A stretch of DNA of 64,000 nt from Nocardioides humilatus (GTDB lineage: Bacteria; Actinomycetota; Actinomycetes; Propionibacteriales; Nocardioidaceae), in assembly GCF_008373755.1 (NCBI RefSeq), contig NZ_VUJV01000003.1:62001-126000 (forward strand), read 5' to 3'. Shown piece after piece: positions 42,847 to 53,075 of the stretch (its first letter is position 1; every line of letters starts with the position of its first letter). The notes beneath the pieces were generated by a model. It was not told where the DNA came from and did no database searches. It worked only from the letters and a program-made list of their open reading frames with translations. Both the position numbers and the translations under genes were made by a program.

Positions 42847-45800
42847 CAGGCGCTTTCCTGGCGGAGCCGCTGGCTGATCACCGTCGAGACGCCGTCGCCG
42901 CGCATCGTGACGCCGTAGAGGGCGTCGCCGACCTCCATGGTGCGCTTCTGGTGGGTGATGACCAGCAGCTGGGAGTTTTCCCGCAGCTCCTCGTAGATCT
43001 CCAGCAGCCGACCGAGGTTGACGTCGTCGAGGGCCGCCTCGACCTCGTCGAGGATGTAGAACGGCGAGGGACGCGCCTTGAAGAGCGCGACCAGGAAGGC
43101 CACGGCGACCAGGGACCGCTCACCACCGGAGAGCAGCGACAGGCGCTTGACCTTCTTGCCCGGCGGGCGGGCCTCGACCTCGATGCCGGTGGTCAGCATG
43201 TTGGACGGGTCGGTGAGGACCAGGCGACCCTCACCGCCGGGGAACAGCCGTGCGAAGGTCTGGTCGAAGGCCTTCGTGACATCGGCGTAGGCCTCGGTGA
43301 ACACCTGCTCCACGCGGGCGTCGACGTCCTTGACGATGTCGAGGAGGTCCTTGCGGGTGGCGCGGAGGTCCTCGAGCTGCTCGGTGAGGAACTTGTGGCG
43401 TTCCTCCATCGCGGTGAACTCCTCGAGCGCCAGCGGGTTGACCTTGCCCAGCATCGACAGGGCGCGCTCGGCGGATCGGAGCCGCTTGACCTGCTCGTCG
43501 CGGACGTAGGGCACGGTCTGCGGCTCGACCTCTTCAGCCGGCTCGGTCGAAGCCTCCGGGCTCGAGGGCACCACGTCGTCGGTGGGGAGCTCCCAGACGG
43601 GGACCGGCTGGTCCGGTCCGTATTCGGCCACCAGCACGTCGGCCTCGATGCCGAGCTCGTCGAGCGCCTTGCCCTCGATCTGCTCGATCCGCATCTTCTG
43701 CTGGGTGCGCGCCATCTCGTCGCGGTGGACCGAGTTGACGAGCTCGTTGTGCTCGCGCCCGAGCTCGCGGAGCTGGTTGCGGACCACCATCAGGTCCTGC
43801 TCACGACCCCGACGGGACTCCTCGACCTCAGTGCGCGCACGCAGGGCGCGGTCGATGGAGACCTCCAGGCGTCCCAGGACGTACGACGTCGCGGTCGCCA
43901 CCGCACGGCCGGCACGTCCTTCGCGCAGCAACCGCGCACGGCGCTCGGCAGCCCGGGCCCGCGCCTGGCGCTCGCCCTCGGCCGCCTTGCGGATCTGGTC
44001 GACGCGACCGTGCAGGGCGCGGCCTCGCTCCTCAGAGGTGCGCAGTGCGAGCCGCGCCTCCATCTCGGTCTGGCGGCACGAGCGGGCGTCTTGGACCAGG
44101 CGCTCCTGCTCGCCGGTGTCGGGCTCCTCGTCGGGGGCCTCCTCGGCCGAGGCGAGCCGCTCCTCGAGCTCGGCGATGCCGGCAGCGGCCTGGTCGCGAG
44201 CGGTCTCGGCCTGGCTGATGGCGGTGGTCAGACGCTCTGCCTCGGCGCGGGCGGACCGAGCCAGCGAGCCGTGCTGGCCGAGCTCCTCGGCCACGGCCGC
44301 GAGGGTCGCGTCGGACTCGTGCAGCTTGGCGAGCGCCACGTCGACGCGTCGCTTGGCGTCCTCACGCTCGGCCTCGAGCCGGGCCAGGTCGAAACCGAGC
44401 CGCTCGCTCGACGCGATCGCGTCGACGAGGGACGCCGCTGCCTCGTCGACGGCGGCCTGGATCTCGATCAGGCTCTGCTTGTCGTGGGAGCCGCCGGCGG
44501 CAAAGTGCGCACCGAGCACATCGCCGTCACGGGTGACCGCGACGACGTCGGGCAGGTCGGCGACGAGCGCCCGCGCGGCCGGCAGGTCGTCGACGACCGC
44601 AGTCTTGTGGAGCAGTCGGGTCAGCGCGGGGCGGACCTCGGTTGGGCAGTCGACGACGTCGGCGGCGTAGGAGGTGCCGTTCGGCAGCGCCGGCCAGCCG
44701 CTCCGGTCGGCGTCCCCCCCGCCGAGCAGGAGCCCGGCGCGACCGAGGTCGTCGGCCTTGAGGTGGTGGATCGCGGCGACGGCGGCGTCGGCGCCGGTGA
44801 CGGCAACGGCGTCGGCCGCGGACCCGAGCGCGCTGGCGACAGCGGCCTCGTAGCCGGACCGGACGTTGACCAGTGCGGCGACCGAGCCGAGCAGGCCGGA
44901 CAGCTGGTCGGAGGCGGCGAGCAGCGCACCGGCACCGTCTTTGCGGGCCAGACCGAGCTCGAGCGCCTCCTTGCGCGCCCCGAGGGCGGACTTGTCGCGG
45001 TCGGCCTGCTGGGCCTCCTCGCGGGTCTTCGCGAGCCGCTCCTCGATGTCCTCGAGCAGACCCGCAGCGGCTTCGTGCTCGGCGTCGAGACCCTCCTCGC
45101 CCGCGTCGAGGCCAGCGACCCTGGTCTCCAGCGCGGTGAAGTCGTGGTGGGCACGCTCGCTGCGCGCGATGGCGTCGGCCCGAGCGGCCTCCAGGCGCCC
45201 CAGCTCCTCGCCGGCGGCGGTGGCCCGGGTGCGCAGCGCGTTGACCTGGCCGTGCAGCCGGGCGAGTCCCTCACGTCGGTCGGCAGCAGCACGCAGCATG
45301 CCGGCGACGCGCCGCTCCTCCTGGGCGGCAGCGTCCTCGGCGGCCTTGCGCGCGGTGACGGCCTCCTCGAGCGAGCTCTGCTGCTCGGCGACCAGCGCGA
45401 GGATCTCGGCCTCCTGCTCGGCCAGCCGGTCGGCCTCGGCCTCGAGCTCGTCGGGGTCGCGCCCCTGCTCGACGTCAGCCTCCTGCACGCCCGCGGCGTT
45501 GCGGACGCGCTCGGCCGCCAGGCTCTGGGTGCCGCGCAGCCGCTCGCGCAGCGCGCCGAGGTTGGAGAGGTTCTCCTGCGCGGCCGCCAGTGCCGGCAGG
45601 TCCTCGCGCAGCGCGGCCTCCAGCGTGGCCTCGGCCTCGCGGGCCGCGGCGATCTCCTGGTCGACCTGCTCGCGGCGGGCGACCAACAGGCTCTCGTCGG
45701 CCAGCTCCTGCTCCAGGGAGGTGCGTGCCTTGACGAGGTCGTCGGCGAGGATGCGCGCCTTCGCGTCGCGGACGTCGGCCTGCACCGTCGCCGCCCGACG

Positions 45801-46436
45801 TGCGACCTCGGCCTGCCGGCCCAGCGGCTTGAGCTGCCGGCGGATCTCGCTCAGCAGGTCGTTGAGGCGGGTGAGGTTGCCCTCGGTGGAGTCGAGCTTG
45901 CGGAGCGCCTTCTCCTTGCGCTTGCGGTGCTTGAGGACGCCGGCCGCCTCCTCGATGAAGCCGCGGCGGTCCTCCGGGGTCGCGTGGAGGATCGTGTCGA
46001 GCTGACCCTGGCCGACGATGACGTGCATCTCGCGCCCGATGCCGGAGTCGCTGAGCAGCTCCTGGACGTCGAGCAGCCGGCACGGGGTGCCGTTGATGGC
46101 GTATTCGGACCCACCGGTCCGAAACATCGTCCGGCCGATCGTGACCTCGGAGTAGTCGATCGGGAGCGCGCCGTCGGAGTTGTCGATCGTGAGGACGACC
46201 TCGGCCCGGCCGAGCGGCGGCCGACCCGACGTGCCGGCGAAGATGACGTCGTCCATCTTGCCGCCGCGCAGGCTCTTGGCGCTGGCCTCACCCATGACCC
46301 ACGCGAGCGCATCGACCACGTTGGACTTGCCGGAGCCGTTGGGCCCGACGATGCACGTGATGCCCGGCTCCAGCTGCAGCGTGGTCGCCGATGCGAAGGA
46401 CTTGAACCCCTTGAGGGTCAGGCTCTTCAGGTACAC
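42846..46436 (-). CDS. smc: Chromosome segregation protein SMC
   Basis: 1196 residues, full length, GTG start. N-terminal head MYLKSLTLKGFKSFASATTL with Walker A GPNGSGKSNVVDAL, two long coiled coils, a hinge near residues 490-650 (GLLGSVAALVNVRSGYEAAVASALG), and C-terminal head with signature LLSGGERSLVAVAFLVALF and Walker B FYILDEVEAALDD. With ScpA/ScpB it compacts and separates chromosomes; scpA and scpB are not in this window. Low-complexity insert (DDVVPSSPEASTEPAEEVEPQ) before the second head. Confidence 0.97.
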   Translation of the reverse strand: MYLKSLTLKGFKSFASATTLQLEPGITCIVGPNGSGKSNVVDALAWVMGEASAKSLRGGKMDDVIFAGTSGRPPLGRAEVVLTIDNSDGALPIDYSEVTIGRTMFRTGGSEYAINGTPCRLLDVQELLSDSGIGREMHVIVGQGQLDTILHATPEDRRGFIEEAAGVLKHRKRKEKALRKLDSTEGNLTRLNDLLSEIRRQLKPLGRQAEVARRAATVQADVRDAKARILADDLVKARTSLEQELADESLLVARREQVDQEIAAAREAEATLEAALREDLPALAAAQENLSNLGALRERLRGTQSLAAERVRNAAGVQEADVEQGRDPDELEAEADRLAEQEAEILALVAEQQSSLEEAVTARKAAEDAAAQEERRVAGMLRAAADRREGLARLHGQVNALRTRATAAGEELGRLEAARADAIARSERAHHDFTALETRVAGLDAGEEGLDAEHEAAAGLLEDIEERLAKTREEAQQADRDKSALGARKEALELGLARKDGAGALLAASDQLSGLLGSVAALVNVRSGYEAAVASALGSAADAVAVTGADAAVAAIHHLKADDLGRAGLLLGGGDADRSGWPALPNGTSYAADVVDCPTEVRPALTRLLHKTAVVDDLPAARALVADLPDVVAVTRDGDVLGAHFAAGGSHDKQSLIEIQAAVDEAAASLVDAIASSERLGFDLARLEAEREDAKRRVDVALAKLHESDATLAAVAEELGQHGSLARSARAEAERLTTAISQAETARDQAAAGIAELEERLASAEEAPDEEPDTGEQERLVQDARSCRQTEMEARLALRTSEERGRALHGRVDQIRKAAEGERQARARAAERRARLLREGRAGRAVATATSYVLGRLEVSIDRALRARTEVEESRRGREQDLMVVRNQLRELGREHNELVNSVHRDEMARTQQKMRIEQIEGKALDELGIEADVLVAEYGPDQPVPVWELPTDDVVPSSPEASTEPAEEVEPQTVPYVRDEQVKRLRSAERALSMLGKVNPLALEEFTAMEERHKFLTEQLEDLRATRKDLLDIVKDVDARVEQVFTEAYADVTKAFDQTFARLFPGGEGRLVLTDPSNMLTTGIEVEARPPGKKVKRLSLLSGGERSLVAVAFLVALFKARPSPFYILDEVEAALDDVNLGRLLEIYEELRENSQLLVITHQKRTMEVGDALYGVTMRGDGVSTVISQRLRQESA

Positions 46437-46573
46437 CCGGGCTCCCTATGGTCAGACGGCGATGAGTCGTGCGGCGCGGCGGCGCGACGAATGGTGCAGA
46501 CGCGACGGCGCGGGGGAAGCGCGGCGCGCCTCACCTTACCCGGCCGCCTCGGGCGTCCAGCGCAGGCACGCCT

Positions 46574-47833
46574 CTAACGGGCGGTCTCCGCAGGAGCGTC
46601 GACGACCGCCGCGTCGGCGTGGGCGATGTGACCGAGCTGGCGCCAGACCAGAGCAAGGGTGATCCCCGAGCCGACGAAGGCGAACCAGAACGGCGCGGTG
46701 AGGCCCCAGTGCTCCGCGATGACGCCGCCCAGGGCGCTGCCGACCACGATCCCGGCGTAGACGCCCACGCCGTAGACCGAGCCCACCCGCCCCTGGAATT
46801 CCGTCGGTACGGCGCGCTGCCGGATCGCCGCTGACAGCGCACCCCAGACGAAGGCGTAGATGCCGAAACCGAAGAGGATGAGCAGCGCGACCCAGCCCTG
46901 GCGGGTGAGGGCGAGGGCGAGGTGCATCGCCACCTCGAGCAGGAGACAGACCCGCATCAGCGTGGCGAGCGGGACGTGGCGCTCGAGCCAGCCGAAGCAG
47001 ACCGTCGCCACCAGTCCCCCGACGGCGGCGGCGCTGGTCAGCAGCCCGTAGCCGACCGAGCCCAGGTCGACGACCTCGAGCGAGTAGAGGACGAGCACCG
47101 ACCAGCCGGCCGCCCAGGTGATGTTGAAGGTCAGGATCACCAGGGTCAGCGTGCGCACGGGCGGGTGGGAGAGCAGCCAGCGAACGCCGTCGGCGATGTC
47201 GCGCCGGACGTGCGTGTCGACGTCGGCCCGAACCGGCCCCGGCGGTAGGGCGATCCGCAGGACCAACACCGTGGCGAGCAGCACCGACACGACCTGGACG
47301 CCGAAGGGGATCGCCCGCCCGGTCGCGAACAGTGCCGCCCCGATGGGTGCGCCGGCGAGCTGGTTGAGGGTGACGAAGCCGGTCTGCAGGCGGGCCTGGG
47401 CCACGCCGAGGTCGCGCTTCTGCACGAGCATCGGCATCAGCGTGCCCGTGGCGGTGTCGGCGAACACCTCGGCGGTGCCGACGAGGAACATCGCGGTGAG
47501 CACCACGGCGATGTTGACGACGCCGGTCGCGATCGACCCGACGAGCACCACCAGGACGACCGCCCGCAGCAGGTCGGCGACGACCACGAGCCGGATCCGG
47601 TCGACGCGGTCGGCGATGGCGCCGGCGTACAGACCGAAGAGCAGCCAGGGCAGCTGCTGGAGCAGAACGGCCATCGACACGAGGATCGGTGAGCGGGTCT
47701 CCGACGCGATCAGCAGCGGGCCCGCGGCCAGCGCGATGCCGTCACCGAGGTTGGACGTCCACGAGGACGCCAGGAGCCACCGGAACCCACGCCCCAGACG
47801 GGGCGGCGCCACAGCGTCGAGGATCAGGCTCAC
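46574..47833 (-). CDS. MFS transporter
   Basis: 419 residues, GTG start, about 12 membrane helices. FRWLLASSWTSNLGDGIALAAGPLL and the loop GLYAGAIADRVDRIRLVVVADLLRA (the MFS loop 2-3 motif) place it in the MFS_3/EntS-like exporter group, which moves siderophores, drugs or metabolites out of the cell. Substrate unknown; no biosynthetic cluster adjoins it. 137 bases separate its stop from the smc start. Confidence 0.88.
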   Translation of the reverse strand: MSLILDAVAPPRLGRGFRWLLASSWTSNLGDGIALAAGPLLIASETRSPILVSMAVLLQQLPWLLFGLYAGAIADRVDRIRLVVVADLLRAVVLVVLVGSIATGVVNIAVVLTAMFLVGTAEVFADTATGTLMPMLVQKRDLGVAQARLQTGFVTLNQLAGAPIGAALFATGRAIPFGVQVVSVLLATVLVLRIALPPGPVRADVDTHVRRDIADGVRWLLSHPPVRTLTLVILTFNITWAAGWSVLVLYSLEVVDLGSVGYGLLTSAAAVGGLVATVCFGWLERHVPLATLMRVCLLLEVAMHLALALTRQGWVALLILFGFGIYAFVWGALSAAIRQRAVPTEFQGRVGSVYGVGVYAGIVVGSALGGVIAEHWGLTAPFWFAFVGSGITLALVWRQLGHIAHADAAVVDAPAETAR

Positions 47834-47911
47834 AAGGACGCGACGCTACTCAGCAACGCCACGCGGGCGCTACCGATTTCCCGCCGCCGGCGGGACAGGG
47901 ACGAGCGGGCC

Positions 47912-48106
47912 TCAGGCCGGCTGCATCTCCTGCTCGGCGGTGAGGATCTCGGCTGCACGGGCCGACATCAACTTGTCGTTCTCCTCGCTGAGACGGAGGA
48001 CGAGGGACTCCAGCTCGGCGACCCGGTTACGCAGTCGAGCATTCTCGACGGCGAGGCGGGGGTCGCGGAGGTCGCTGTTCAGGTGCCCGATCAGCGCCTT
48101 GGCCAT
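47912..48106 (-). CDS. Short coiled-coil protein
   Basis: 64 residues. AKALIGHLNSDLRDPRLAVENARLRNRVAELESLVLRLSEENDKLM is a helix with heptad spacing, likely a dimeric coiled coil; the end is short and unstructured. Not a named family to me. ATG 48106 has GGAAGG 9 bases upstream; the open frame above it (to 48184) lacks this. It lies 78 bases upstream of the MFS gene on the same strand. Confidence 0.72.
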   Translation of the reverse strand: MAKALIGHLNSDLRDPRLAVENARLRNRVAELESLVLRLSEENDKLMSARAAEILTAEQEMQPA

Positions 48107-48199
48107 GAAGAGAGCCTTCCGATGGGGAAACGCGGGCCCGGATGGGCCGTCTCCAAGAGTCCCACTATCAGGCGCGGGGGTCAAATGCCCCAGGGGGTG

Positions 48200-49177
48200 T
48201 CAGGCCCAGTCGTGGCGAGCGGCGTACCACCCGAGCTGCATCCGGCTGTCGACGCCGGCCAGGTCCTGGAGGTGCCGCAGACGTCGCTGGAGGCTGCGGA
48301 GCGAGATCCCCAGCTGGTTGGCAGCGGCCTGGTCCGTCAGCCCGGCGAGCAGCAGGGCGAGGACCTGCCGGTCGACCGGGCTCAGGTCCTCCCCTTCGGG
48401 ATCAGGACCGCCATCGTCGGCCAGACCCGGGAGCGCGAGCGGGTAGCCCCGCTGCCAGACCGCTTCGAACAAGGCGTCGAGCGCGGAGAGCAGGCCGCTG
48501 CGCTGCAGCAGCACCGCACCGGGCTCTCCCCCGGGCGCCACCTCGAGCGGCACCAGGGCGAGGTCGTCATCGGCGAGGACGAGCTTCATCGGGAGCCGGT
48601 CGACGACGCGGACCTCGAGCCCGCGCTCGATCGAGAGGATCGCCTCGGCGGTCGCGCCCGGCTCAGCGAGGACGGCCTGCTCGATGACGACCCGGACCCG
48701 CACGCCGCGGTCGACGGCAGCCGTCTCCGCAGCGTTTTCCCCCGGACGTACGACGATGAACGGCGCCGTCACGAACATGCGCAGCTGCTCAGCCGCCGCG
48801 TGCTGCACCTGCTGGAACCGGTGCCGGATGCCGTCGGGACCGGTGACCACCTCGATGAGGTCGCTGATGCCCTGCCCGGCGATCGCCGATCGGTGCTGCT
48901 CGGCGAGCGTCGCCAGGGCCTGCTCCGCGAGCCGAAGTCCCTGGTGCTGCTCGGTGATCAGGGCTCCCAGCGCCACCGCCGGAGGCGCCCCGTGGATCGA
49001 CCCGTCGTCAGCAGCCAGGACCAGGCCGACCTCGCCGAGGGTCGCCAGGGCGGCCTCGACCTCGGACGCCGTGATGCCGAGCGACTCCCCGAGCAGCGCG
49101 ACGGTCGTGGCCGGCGCAGCGATCACGGCGCGGTAGACCGCCTCCACGTCGGGCGCGATGCCCAGCGACTCCAGCAT
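48200..49177 (-). CDS. TrmB/LuxR-type transcriptional regulator
   Basis: 325 residues. An N-terminal winged-helix-like part (VEAVYRAVIAAPATTVALLGESLGITASEVEAALATL) resembles TrmB-type regulators. A central effector-like region follows. The C-terminal LuxR HTH is DLSPVDRQVLALLLAGLTDQAAANQLGISLRSLQRRLRHLQDLAG. Probably a DNA-binding regulator answering an unknown ligand. It is on the same strand as the subtilase gene upstream (92-base gap) and may respond to or control it. ATG 49177 chosen; an in-frame ATG at 49201 is possible. Confidence 0.82.
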   Translation of the reverse strand: MLESLGIAPDVEAVYRAVIAAPATTVALLGESLGITASEVEAALATLGEVGLVLAADDGSIHGAPPAVALGALITEQHQGLRLAEQALATLAEQHRSAIAGQGISDLIEVVTGPDGIRHRFQQVQHAAAEQLRMFVTAPFIVVRPGENAAETAAVDRGVRVRVVIEQAVLAEPGATAEAILSIERGLEVRVVDRLPMKLVLADDDLALVPLEVAPGGEPGAVLLQRSGLLSALDALFEAVWQRGYPLALPGLADDGGPDPEGEDLSPVDRQVLALLLAGLTDQAAANQLGISLRSLQRRLRHLQDLAGVDSRMQLGWYAARHDWA

Positions 49178-49269
49178 CGGCAACCCCCGTCCTCTCGGCA
49201 TCCGCGGCCCGCAGAGTATGCGCCCCGCCGCGGAGCCGAGGGAAGGTGGTCCGGTCTCGACCAGCGCGG

Positions 49270-52200
49270 TCACCGCACGCCGTAGGCCCGGGTGATCCGC
49301 TGCTCGATGCTGTAGCCGCCCGGCGTCCGAGCCGAGGCGCGGACGGAGACGAACCCGTGTCCCGCCGGCGGCCTGATGGAGCCCCGCCACCAGCCGTCGC
49401 CGCCGCCGCGGGTCAGGGTGACGGTGCGCCAGGTGTGCGCGTCGTCGTACGACACCTCGAGGGTGACCTTGCTGACCGCAGCCGGGAGCGGCGTCCCGCT
49501 GTGCGACGGCGTCGCTCGGACCGCGATCGGGTGCCGCTTCCCACCCAGGACGTCGCCGCGCAGGTCGCTCTCCAGGTCGTAGTCGAGCTGGAGCACCGAG
49601 AAGTCCTCGAAGTAGTCGGAGTCGACGGTGTCGGACAGGAAGGTCCACTCCGTGTGGGTGCTGGTCGAGAGCCGGAAGATCTTCGCGGACCGCGACGCGT
49701 CGTGGACGACCCGGTAGGGCAGGTTCCCGGCCGGGACCTCCTTCCACTGCATGTCGGAGCTGTAGACGTTGTCGTGGATCAACGTGTCGCCCTGGAAGAC
49801 CCGGGTGTGCTCCGGGGACTCACCCCACGGCAGGTAGCCACCGAGGTCGAGCACGGTGCTGGACGAGCTCCACGGCTCGAGGTTCCAGGTCATGAAGTCG
49901 CGGGCTCGCGACGGCCGGACGGCGAACGCGTCACTGAAGGCCGGTCGGACGACGGGACGGAACCAGTCGAGCCGGGTCGTCGTGCGCGTAGCGAAGGTGT
50001 TGGTGTGGGAGACGACCTCCCACGGCAGCGCCCCCTGGACGTTCTGCGCGTGCGACTCGACCCAGACCTGGCCGGGCGTGACCCACTCGGTGCGCTTGCC
50101 CGGGTGCCACTCGCGCTCGTGGGAGCCGAGGGTCGGCGTGAGCGTCAGGTCACCGCGGTAACCGGACGCCTCCCCCGCCTTCACCCCGTAGTAGCGCGCG
50201 TCGATGCGGGCGAGCTGACCCTGGGTCGGTGTGTAGGTGAGCGGCCGGTCCGGCACCGCGTCGGGGTAGTCGCGGGTGAGGTCGTAGACGTAATCGGTGT
50301 AGGCGTCCTGGTCGACGACCACGCGCCGACCCGCCTTCGCCATCCTGACCAGCTGACGTCCCTGGTCACGGTGCACCGTGGCGACGGGGATCGACGCCGA
50401 CCCGACGTACTCCAGGAGACCGCCCGGGCCATCGTTGACCACGATCAGCGCCGTCGCACCGGCGTCTGCTGCAGCACTGGCGCGCTCCTGGGAGCCGACC
50501 GCGTCGGACCGTCGCACCACCGCGACCTTGCCGGCGGCGTCGAGACCAGCGAAGTCCGCTGCGGCCCCGTCGCCGGCGAAGACCGTGGCCAGCGTGCGTC
50601 GCGACGTCGCGAGCGCGCTGCCCGCCTGCACGAGGGTGTCGAAGCGGGTGCTGCCGTCAGCGGTCGTCAGGCCGAGCAGCGGCTCGCCCTTGCGCCACCG
50701 CGTGGTGAGGATGAACGAGCCCTCACTGACCGGCTCAGTGGGCAGCACGTAGACGTCGTCGGTCCGCGGGTCGACCGGGTAGGCGCTGCGCACCTCGAGC
50801 CCGGTGCTGTCGATGAGCTGGAAGTCCACCTTGCGCTGCCGGTCCTCGGTCAGCTCGGGCGCCGTCGTGGTCAGCAGTCGTGCGTCCCGGGCGTCGAGGG
50901 TGACCGTGCGGTCCTGGTCGAGCACCGTCTCGGGGTCGACCAGGACGGCCAGGCCGGCGCGGTCCGGGGTCTCGCCCTGGACGTCGAGGTAGGTCGACAC
51001 CACGTAGCTGCCCGGCATCGTCCGCAGGGTGGTCTCGCCGTCGACGTAGGCCGCCCAGGGCCAGGGGTCGCCCGCCTTGGCGATCCCGACCCAGCCGGCC
51101 GCCGGTGCGCCGTCGCGGCCCACGAGCTTGATCTTGAGGTCGTAGCGCTCCTCCTCCTTGACCAGGCCGAGGGACGTACGGGTGACCGGGTCGCCGGTGG
51201 TGGAGTCCGTGCCGACGACGTAGCCGACGTAGCGACCGAAGTCGACCGCGGCCGGGTCACCGGTGATCGGAACGCCCCGCACCCCACCCGCCCGGACCGT
51301 CACGGTGGACGCGCCGAGCGTGAAGGCGTCGGCGTTCTGGGTCATCGCCAGGTCAAGCGTCACCGCGGTGTCGCCCGCGTTGGTGAAGCGGATCTTCTTC
51401 GTGACCGCGGAGTCGGTGGGCTCGTGCGGCCAGTCGAAGTTGCCGAGCAGGACCGAACCGGTGCTGCGCACGTCGGTCGTGATCGCGGCGGCGACGTCGA
51501 CCCGCCCAGTGCCGACGTCGTACGGCGAGTAGCCCGGGTCCAGCCCGAGCGAGCTGCTCATCAGGTGCTCCTTGAGCTGCTGCCCGCTCCAGCCGGGGTG
51601 CTCCTGCTTGAGGATCGCTGCTGCACCGGCCACGTGCGGCGTGGCCATCGAGGTGCCGCTCATGGTCTGGTACATGCCCGAGCCTCCGGGGATGTCCTGC
51701 GAGCGCGGAGCCGTGATGTCGACACCCGGTGCGGTGAGATCGGGCTTCAACGCGCTGGTGTGGAAGATCGGACCGGTGCTCGAGAAGCCGGCCAGCCGGT
51801 CGGCGTCGTCGACGGCGCCGACGGTGAGCGCGTCGGCCGCCGCACCCGGGGTCGAGATCGACTCCGGACCGGCGTTGCCGGCAGCGATGACGAAGAGCGT
51901 GCCGTACTGCTCGGAGAGGGCGTTGACGGCCTGCGACATCGGGTCCTTGCCGTCGGAGGCCATGGAGTCACCGAGGCTCATGTTGACCACGTCGGCACCC
52001 GACTGCGCGGCCCACTCCATGCCGGCGAGCACCCAGGAGTCCTGGCCCTGGCCGGCCGGCCCAGCGAGGACCTTGCCGACGATCAGGTCGGCACCGGGAG
52101 CGACGCCCTTGTGCTTCCCATCCGCGGCCGCCCCGGTGCCGGCGATGGTGCCCGCGACGTGGGTGCCGTGGCCGTTGACGTCAGCGACGGCCTCGTCGGG

Positions 52201-52989
52201 GACGAAGCTCTGGGTGTCGGCGATCTGACCCTCGAAGTCGGGGTGGTCGGCGTCGATGCCGGTGTCGAGCACCGCCACCGTCACGCCGGTGCCGTCGTAA
52301 CCGGCGGCCCACGCGTCAGGAGCACCGATCTGGGCGACGCCGTCGCCCTGCACGGTCACCTGACCGTCGAGCCAGAGCTTCTCGACCCCGGACTCGAGGG
52401 TCGGCGTCGAGTCGGTCAGGTCGACCTCCGGCGCGATCGCCTCCCAGAACGTGCGGGCGCGGTCCTTGTCGGTCGCGAGCGCGGCGCCGTCGATCGAGCG
52501 CAGCCGGCGCACCAACGTGCTGCCGCGAGGAGTCGCGTGCTGCGCTCGGCTGGTCGTGGCGGAACGGTAGGTCACGATGGTCGGCACAGTGGCGCGGTGC
52601 GCGTCGTCGTAGCCCATCGCGATGAGGTCGGTGACGTCGAACAGGCGCCGGTCGACCAGGTCGGCCCCGAGGAGCGGCACCACCTCGTCGGGGATGACGT
52701 AGAGGTCGCCGCCGTACTGCTGCATGCGATAGCTGCCGACGGCTCCCGCGGGGCGCTCGACCTCGACCATCTGGTCGCCCTCAGCCTGGGTCCGCACGGT
52801 GACGACGTCGCCGGTGACCAGGGTGACGGTCACCTTCGACGGAGCTACGGAGCGGGCGACGTGTGGTGCCGTGAGGGCGTCGCTGGACCCGGCGGAGCCG
52901 GTGGGGTCGGCCTGGGCTGGGACGTGGACGGCGACGAGGGTGACCGCCAGTGCCGAGAGCGCGGTAGCAGCGCGCGAAAGGGGGTGCAT
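49270..52989 (-). CDS. Large secreted S8 subtilisin-like serine protease
   Basis: 1239 residues. Signal peptide (PLSRAATALSALAVTLVAVHVPAQA), a propeptide to about residue 210, then the catalytic domain with D242 (VAVLDTGID), H274 (NGHGTHVAGT), oxyanion N372 (AAGNAGPES) and S447 (SGTSMATPHVAGA). After about 520 come beta-sandwich and PA-like domains (AGKVAVVRRSDAVGSQERASAAADAGATALIVVND) and further strand-rich repeats to the end. Probably autoprocessed and released to degrade extracellular protein. Long C-terminal part has no recognised wall anchor. Confidence 0.92.
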   Translation of the reverse strand: MHPLSRAATALSALAVTLVAVHVPAQADPTGSAGSSDALTAPHVARSVAPSKVTVTLVTGDVVTVRTQAEGDQMVEVERPAGAVGSYRMQQYGGDLYVIPDEVVPLLGADLVDRRLFDVTDLIAMGYDDAHRATVPTIVTYRSATTSRAQHATPRGSTLVRRLRSIDGAALATDKDRARTFWEAIAPEVDLTDSTPTLESGVEKLWLDGQVTVQGDGVAQIGAPDAWAAGYDGTGVTVAVLDTGIDADHPDFEGQIADTQSFVPDEAVADVNGHGTHVAGTIAGTGAAADGKHKGVAPGADLIVGKVLAGPAGQGQDSWVLAGMEWAAQSGADVVNMSLGDSMASDGKDPMSQAVNALSEQYGTLFVIAAGNAGPESISTPGAAADALTVGAVDDADRLAGFSSTGPIFHTSALKPDLTAPGVDITAPRSQDIPGGSGMYQTMSGTSMATPHVAGAAAILKQEHPGWSGQQLKEHLMSSSLGLDPGYSPYDVGTGRVDVAAAITTDVRSTGSVLLGNFDWPHEPTDSAVTKKIRFTNAGDTAVTLDLAMTQNADAFTLGASTVTVRAGGVRGVPITGDPAAVDFGRYVGYVVGTDSTTGDPVTRTSLGLVKEEERYDLKIKLVGRDGAPAAGWVGIAKAGDPWPWAAYVDGETTLRTMPGSYVVSTYLDVQGETPDRAGLAVLVDPETVLDQDRTVTLDARDARLLTTTAPELTEDRQRKVDFQLIDSTGLEVRSAYPVDPRTDDVYVLPTEPVSEGSFILTTRWRKGEPLLGLTTADGSTRFDTLVQAGSALATSRRTLATVFAGDGAAADFAGLDAAGKVAVVRRSDAVGSQERASAAADAGATALIVVNDGPGGLLEYVGSASIPVATVHRDQGRQLVRMAKAGRRVVVDQDAYTDYVYDLTRDYPDAVPDRPLTYTPTQGQLARIDARYYGVKAGEASGYRGDLTLTPTLGSHEREWHPGKRTEWVTPGQVWVESHAQNVQGALPWEVVSHTNTFATRTTTRLDWFRPVVRPAFSDAFAVRPSRARDFMTWNLEPWSSSSTVLDLGGYLPWGESPEHTRVFQGDTLIHDNVYSSDMQWKEVPAGNLPYRVVHDASRSAKIFRLSTSTHTEWTFLSDTVDSDYFEDFSVLQLDYDLESDLRGDVLGGKRHPIAVRATPSHSGTPLPAAVSKVTLEVSYDDAHTWRTVTLTRGGGDGWWRGSIRPPAGHGFVSVRASARTPGGYSIEQRITRAYGVR

Positions 52990-53075
52990 AGCGGCTGTCT
53001 ACCTGCCGCGATCCACCACCCGGAAGGGGTTCTTGTGACGGAATCGCGCCATGGCGCGACTCCGCCAACCGACCG

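Noticed and set aside
42951-46577. 1208-residue open frame antisense to smc
   Set aside because: Reflects codon bias of smc; the composition is repetitive V/D/G/L-rich without domain similarity.
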